A stretch of DNA of 64,000 nucleotides from contig NC_053035.3 of the NCBI RefSeq assembly GCF_002575655.3, positions 95,133,322-95,197,321 on the forward strand, written 5' to 3'. Of this stretch, positions 58,648 to 64,000 are shown piece after piece (within the stretch, counting starts at the first letter, position 1; each line of letters starts with the position of its first letter). A model generated the notes under the pieces. It saw nothing but the letters and a program-made list of their open reading frames with translations. It had not been told where the DNA came from and ran no database searches. This DNA comes from Aegilops tauschii subsp. strangulata. Its lineage: Eukaryota; Streptophyta; Magnoliopsida; Poales; Poaceae. Both the position numbers and the translations under genes were made by a program.

Positions 58648-59285
58648 GGAAGAGAGGGGGCGAGAGGGGTCGTTTGTGTCCATAAATGGCGTATAGATAG
58701 GGAGACAATGTTGATGTTGTCCGAAATTGGCCTATGAATGGAGATGCAAGGGAAGCGAGTCGTCGTGTGTGTGATAGGGACTTCATGAGAGATCTAGAAT
58801 AGATGGTGTAGAGAACAATGTGTGAAATCGAGAACAATTATACATTAGGGAGCTATGCAAAGAGTCACGACATATATGTATACAGGGAAGGAGCTGGGGC
58901 GGGTCCGCATGTGGGAGAGATAGAAAGAGGATAGTGGTGCACAAGGAGACAAAGTGTGCTTGTTTGCAGTGGGGGTGGTGTGTGAGGTGAGTGCGCGAGA
59001 ACCACATAACTAGGGAGATAGACGTTTGGGCGCGACATTTTGTGTGTATGGGAAATATACACTCTACATAGTGCGTGTGCTTGGGTAAGAGAGATAGCGG
59101 GAGACCTAGAGAGTGAGGGAAGAGATGTGTGCATGCCCGAGACTCCGAGAGACAAAGTGATAGAGACCTATGTTGGGGTCCGGACTTTACAAGAGAGAGG
59201 GGTGTTAATGTGCTCGTGTGTTGGTGTTTGGGGGAGAGAACGATTTCTCTATGTGTGTGTGTATGTGGTGGTGGGGGGTTGACTT
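58120..59285. repeat. Purine-rich low-complexity block with (GA)n
   Basis: The plus strand is full of GAGAGA and GTGTGTG runs, with a long (GA)n at about 58560-58650. It is the strand mirror of 30470-31800. All reading frames over it are low-complexity artefacts. Confidence 0.85.
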
Positions 59286-59899
59286 CAGATAAAGAGTGAG
59301 GTGTCTATATTTGAGGGACTTTAGCGTAATTGAGATACTGTGCACTCATGGTTGATCAATTTGTTTCACAGTTTGTACTATGAGATAACGATACTTTTGA
59401 ACATGCGTGATATACCTTGATGTACCAGAATTACAAACCTAAGATTGGAATTTTGGAATTCGACTCCATCATTAGCTTTTGTAATTCATTTAAACGGAGG
59501 TACATTTTTTAAGCCGGGATTTTGTGATTTGAAATTCATATATCAAACCTAGAGATATACACATACGGGCATGTTCAAACTTTATAATCATCCACTTTAT
59601 TCATACACATACACATTTTTGCTTTTGTCATCATATTTAGGATAAACACATTTGGAATTTCATTTGAATTGGACCGTATGATGGTATTTGCTTGTAGTAG
59701 CTCAGTGATCCATATTTGAATTGAATGGACAATCTAAGTTTCGAGTTGGAGACATTGATTTTCAAAACTTGCACATTTTTTTGCATGCAAAACAAACAAA
59801 TTGTCGGCCATGATATCATAGTCGGCCGTACGAGAGCAGAATACTTATAATTTTAAGCGCCAAAAGCTTTCAAACTTCCCGCTCACATCGAAATATCAC

Positions 59900-62436
59900 G
59901 CGCCCGAAAGTTTAGCCCTGCGATATTCCTGCTTTACCCCTGCCACATGAACGGAAAAGGGCTTCTTTGGTAACTCCATTGTTTTCCCCTCTTTCCCCCC
60001 AACATTCTTCCCCAGAGCCCCTCCCCTTCCCCTCCCCGACCCCCCCAACCACGGCAAGCCGCCGAATCTAGTCCTCCGCCGCAGCGGTGGACCTCACACC
60101 CCGCCAGATCTACCTTCCGCACCTTGGAACCCCCAACTGCCAACTCACCACTTCACCGGAGCCGCTTCAGCGACTGGCTTGTCCACCGCTCCAGATCTCC
60201 TTGACCGCCATCATGGTCCACCGCACCAGATCTGCTTAACCGGCGCCCTCATCCACCACAGTGTAGGCCCTTCACTGACTCCCTCGTCCACCCCTTCGCT
60301 GGCCCTTCATACAAGCCCTCGTCCGCCGCAACAGATCCGCCTCACCGAAAGCACTGTACAACGCGCCCGCCGAAGGCTTCGTCCACTGCGACGGCCCCGC
60401 TCCACAGACGCCATGTTCAACTCCACCGGCCCTGCTTTACCGACGCCGCAGCCTCATCAGGTTATTTCGATTTGTACTCCTTCGGTTTTTCTCTTTATCG
60501 TGCAACTGTTCACTTACCATAGATGAGCTTTCTTGTATGTCGACAGGCACCGCAACCGTAGCACCGGAGCCGCTTCAGCGACGGCGACAGCCGGCCCAAA
60601 CTCAACCGCAACACGAGCACCATCGATGATCCTTAGCTATCAAGTATGACAACGATACCCATACGCCGCCGAGAATCAGGTACTATTATCCAACGGCCAG
60701 CGCCTACGTTCACTTTCCTAGCATAAGCACCGCACCTTTGAATTTCTTTAGGGCATCATTCAGTTTTTCATGAGACGCGTTATTCTGCTTGCACCTGTAG
60801 GGCCGTACTTCTGGCAGTGAACATGTTACATGTGCTAAATTACATACCAGTGCACATATAGTTAATATGCTTTAGTTTTGTTCTGATGCCACCTGTTGGT
60901 TCCATCAGACTGCTTAATGTTCTCTATGCTTAATTACACATCAGCAAACTAGCATGTGGTTCCGCTACTTTTTGTTTGTTTTACCCTACATTTTCTGATG
61001 CTAGCTATTACATCACTGCTCCGAGCCTCTGTTCATTACTTGTTTGTGTGTTCTTGATCTTCCCAAGTTGCATGACTAATTTGATGCTTCTATTAATTAT
61101 GGAGCTGCCAACCCCATCAAGCAAAATATTTGTTCTTTTGGGGCTGGCACCTCGAACAAGCATAAAAATAGAGGGAAGCAGATATATTGTCGTGTATGCA
61201 CACACCCTTCTTTCATTAGTTTAGATGAACCATTGATGATCAATTCGGACCAGTGCATGCGATTAAAATTAATTTTACCTAAATAGATGGTGCAGAATAA
61301 ACTACAACAACTAGATTTGCAACCACGGGATGCTGACGATATCTTCAAAGAACATTGCAACAGCAGCTAGGCTTCACAGCAACATATGGTAAGCCAGTGT
61401 GTTTTAGTACATGTGAAACGTAATGCGAGTGGGCTGCTTTCTTGGCTTGTGCCCTCAATGTGTAATCCTACCGAATTACAAATAGTTCAGTTGTCTCCTT
61501 TGCTGTATTGCTTGATTCGAATGCTTATTTGTTGTTACGCTATACCTGAGTTGGCCAATATGTCAGCAGTGCCTGTTGTACTATCGTAAAGAAATGCATG
61601 CCTATTTCATTTGAGTCCTTAACTTTTCCTCTCAACTTCATCACAAGACTGTCTTCGTAGTTTATATGAGGCCACACTGTTAAGTGCTTTCTCAGATTAT
61701 TTCAACTGCTTAGATGCCTTGGCAACTTAAATATAGTAGTTGTACACTCCCTTTCAACTAGGGATGTCAACTGGGTCCCGTTTAATCCCGATTAAAGTCC
61801 ACTAGTGGTATGATAGTTCAAAAGAGTTTTTGTTTTTTGAGGAAAATGAACTAGGGAGGTAGCAAAAACTAACTAGATGGGACTGGCGGATGTCGTTTAT
61901 TTGCCACTTACATCCCTAGTTTCATCTTACCATTTTAATTTCTTTTCAGCTGATGCTGCTTTGAACCATTTAAATATAGTTTGCCATGCTCGGCAATAAT
62001 TCGTCCGTCGTTTAGCATGTAAGTTTACTGCCTGGATCATACGATAACTATCTCTTACTGATGTCCAGCGGAAACCTTTCAAGATGCCGTTCACACTAGG
62101 ACACAATGTACAACCCCAGAATCTATTTGTGGAAGCAGTGCGCCATCCATGTTACCAGATGGTAGCAGTTCAGAGGCAACACCGCCAGAGAGCAGTCTGA
62201 GCACAGATATTATAGTGCTTGAGGCTCTACTAGAGGCAGAAAGAGATGGTGTGGCTGCCATGAATGAGGTAATCTTTATCTTGAGGCTGGAAATTACGGA
62301 ATTAGCGGCACGCATTATGCAAGCAACCCAAGAATTGGAGGAAGTAAGAATGTTGCATTTGAAGACGGAGGAGGTCCTGCTGTTTCTGCTATTTGAAGCC
62401 CAAGGTAATCCCGGTTCTTCTTTAGATACCAGTTGA
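59900..62436 (+). pseudogene. CACTA-type gene related to the TNPA-like gene, plus strand, degenerate
   Basis: A proline/serine/arginine-rich first part (59930-60460, ending at CATCAG|GTTATT) and a small exon (60546-60679, TCGACAG before, CAG|GTACTA after) precede a long exon from about 62070 (after TGTCCAG). This encodes ETFQDAVHTRTQCTTPESIC, then SSLSTDIIVLEALLEAERDG and a coiled coil (LRLEITELAARIMQATQELE) up to about 62410, where a GT donor or a stop at 62436 follows. Its place behind a purine-rich block and the final coiled coil copy the layout of 23733-29307. The small exon has no fully open frame, so I treat the gene as decayed. Confidence 0.5.
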
Positions 62437-62439
62437 AAT

Positions 62440-63000
62440 TGTCATTAGATTATTGTACTTGCATGTTGTGTCATGTCTCTGAATGGATTATGTTGCAAGA
62501 CCCCCTATGTTGTCCATGTGTTGTAATGATCCGAATTTTTTAGGCAAGGTAATCCTCAGTACTTGTATGAGTGACATAAGGTGAACTGTTTTTCGTGTGA
62601 GCATATTGTATTGGATGAAATAACTGTTTGACTCAGAGTGTATCCAACCTACTGAATTCGAAGATCACGGCATTTCTAAATCATAATCATATATAAAGGT
62701 GGAATAAATCTTTGTTGTGGTTTTGAAGAAATGAATAACAAAACGTATAATTATCTGTGGATATTCGTAATCGAATAGAAATTGGATTTGAATTTAGTTT
62801 GCCAGGTCCCAGGGCAAACGTGAATGCTAATTCTCCCAAGTTTTGAACGAAGCGGCTAAACACCCACTATAATTTGTGGGCTGCCCGAAGCAAGTGTTTG
62901 CAAGATGGAAATTACTGTCTACCCCTGACACTTGACATCCTTATCGACCGGATTTACACTGCTGTTGATAGGGGTAGACTAGTAACTTCAATCAAACATG
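62440..63000. other. Spacer between two CACTA-type genes
   Basis: AT-rich, no gene seen. No clear CACTA terminus was found, so it is unknown whether one or two elements are present here. Confidence 0.5.
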
Positions 63001-63470
63001 ACACGACGGCCTCTGAGCCCATTCAGACACGGTGGGCGCCAAACGTGGGCGGCAAAACACATTTGATTCAAGCTCGTCCGAAAGATATGTGTCTCTTCCT
63101 CCATTTCCCCATTCATACACGGTGGGCGGCAAAACAAACTCTCCTCGTCCGAAATCGATGTAGGCTAATATTTTAAATAGGGGCAGATGTGTAACTTCCA
63201 TCAGACGTGGCACAACCGCCCTACCTGTCAGCCCCGTTCATACACCGTGGGCGCCAACCGTGGGCGGCAAAACACCCTCTCCTCGCCCGAAATAGTTATC
63301 GGCAAATATTTGGGAGATGCGAGATTACCGTCCTATCCCCAACCGACGCGATGTCCGAAATTTTAAACGGGGATAAGTTTGTAACTTTCCCCCCATTTCA
63401 GAGAAGCGCGTCCCAAAGTTTGAGATCCCCCCTCCCCTCCATTTCCCCATTCATACACCGTCGGCGGCAC
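63000..63470 (+). repeat. Promoter-proximal degenerate repeats
   Basis: CATTCATACACGGTGGGCGG followed by CAAAAC and a CTCTCCTCGTCCGAAAT word recurs near 63017, 63108, 63237 and 63448, in front of the gene starting at 63566. Confidence 0.75.
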
Positions 63471-63565
63471 GACAACCTCCGCACTGCGGCCAGCCTCCTC
63501 CGTCCGCCACCCCATCCTCCACCTTGCCGGAGCCGCTACCCCTACCCCATCGTCCACTGCAAGAG

Positions 63566-63803
63566 ATGGACGTCTCTCATCCACGGCGCTGGACCAGGAT
63601 CCTTTCATTGCCTCCTCTCGCTTCATCGGCGCCATCGTCCACCTTGCCGTTGCCGCTCCTACGACCGCCTCGTCCACGGCAACAGGATATATCCCCCGAC
63701 CCGGCCGTCTGCCGTCTAAAGTCTTCTTCCCCGCCGCCGACAGCCATCGCACCCGCAGCACCCTCAACGTATCAGCATAGGCCTACACGGCGTCGCAAGA
63801 GAG
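63566..63803 (+). CDS. First exon of a TNPA-like CACTA gene, runs off the window
   Basis: ATG at 63566 opens MDVSHPRRWTRILSLPPLAS and runs through a proline/arginine-rich part to KSSSPPPTAIAPAAPSTYQH and RRRKR, where AGAGAG|GTGGTA gives a GT donor at 63804. The same exon, including the RSSSPPP core and the RKRG|GT end, is found three times in the minus-strand gene at 27152-29307. The layout suggests a basic N-terminal part of an element protein. Later exons lie beyond the window, so the call rests on that similarity. Confidence 0.55.
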
Positions 63804-64000
63804 GTGGTACTCTTCCATATGTGCTTAAGTTATTGATCTCACCCGAAAAATAGATCGTAATTTGTTTACTGTACTTTTCTTGTCCGTACCAAATCGTAGT
63901 GGCTAGTTGAAAGCAAACATTGGTTGCGAAGTAGCTTTGTCCGGTTTGCACCTTCAGATCCGCCATGGCACGGGCACTATACTCGTAAAGCTTATGGTTT

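Noticed and set aside
58426..58837. Serine/leucine- and arginine/glutamate-rich frames
   Set aside because: They are translations of the (GA)n/(CT)n run.
1..64000. CRISPR arrays, operons, bacterial promoters or a phage system
   Set aside because: The spliced genes, LTR elements and MITEs show plant nuclear DNA; the tandem arrays have no spacer structure.

Overview
This is nuclear DNA of a grass of the wheat tribe (Triticum/Aegilops type). The evidence is the repeat content: a BARE-1/WIS/Angela-type Copia LTR, Gypsy elements, CACTA transposons with long subterminal arrays, Stowaway and Tourist MITEs, Helitrons, and spliced F-box/DUF295 and NAC sequences. Family names come from recognition, not from a search.

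Layout. 1-6746: 3' part of a decayed Copia element ending in a complete 1.7-kb LTR. 6747-8806: an LTR-like fragment and a minus-strand Copia gag remnant. 8807-~11494: a CACTA-like element with five 44-bp subterminal repeats and a three-exon minus-strand gene for a small B3-like protein. ~11580-12779: three ~490-bp tandem repeats. 12780-~21962: a minus-strand Gypsy element (3' LTR, decayed integrase) that carries, antisense to pol and behind its own TATA box, a B3-like reading frame. That frame is split by a 4286-bp solo LTR with a 5-bp target duplication (CGATG).

22144-45002 is read as one 22.9-kb CACTA transposon: matching inverted termini, a TAG target duplication, GGCCC-rich left and 71-bp-array right subterminal regions. 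It holds a multi-exon TNPA-like gene with duplicated exons, a pyrimidine-rich block, nested MITEs and a Helitron, an unknown coiled-coil pseudogene and three copies of a ~0.8-kb module. It inserted into another copy of that same module (21963-22143 plus 45003-46330). No TNP2-type transposase was recognised inside.

47384-54440 is a small genic island on the minus strand: a NAC (SOG1-like) pseudogene, an F-box/DUF295 gene with one internal stop, and a four-exon F-box/DUF295 gene whose 459-codon frame is open. 54600-57810 holds a Tourist MITE and two head-to-tail Helitrons. 57900-64000 contains plus-strand CACTA-type genes related to the one at 23-29 kb, the last running off the window.

Most of the sequence is nested transposons. 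The only gene here that looks both host-like and intact is the F-box gene at 52576-54440. The most unusual features are the two transposon-borne B3-like genes and the self-family nesting of the large CACTA element.
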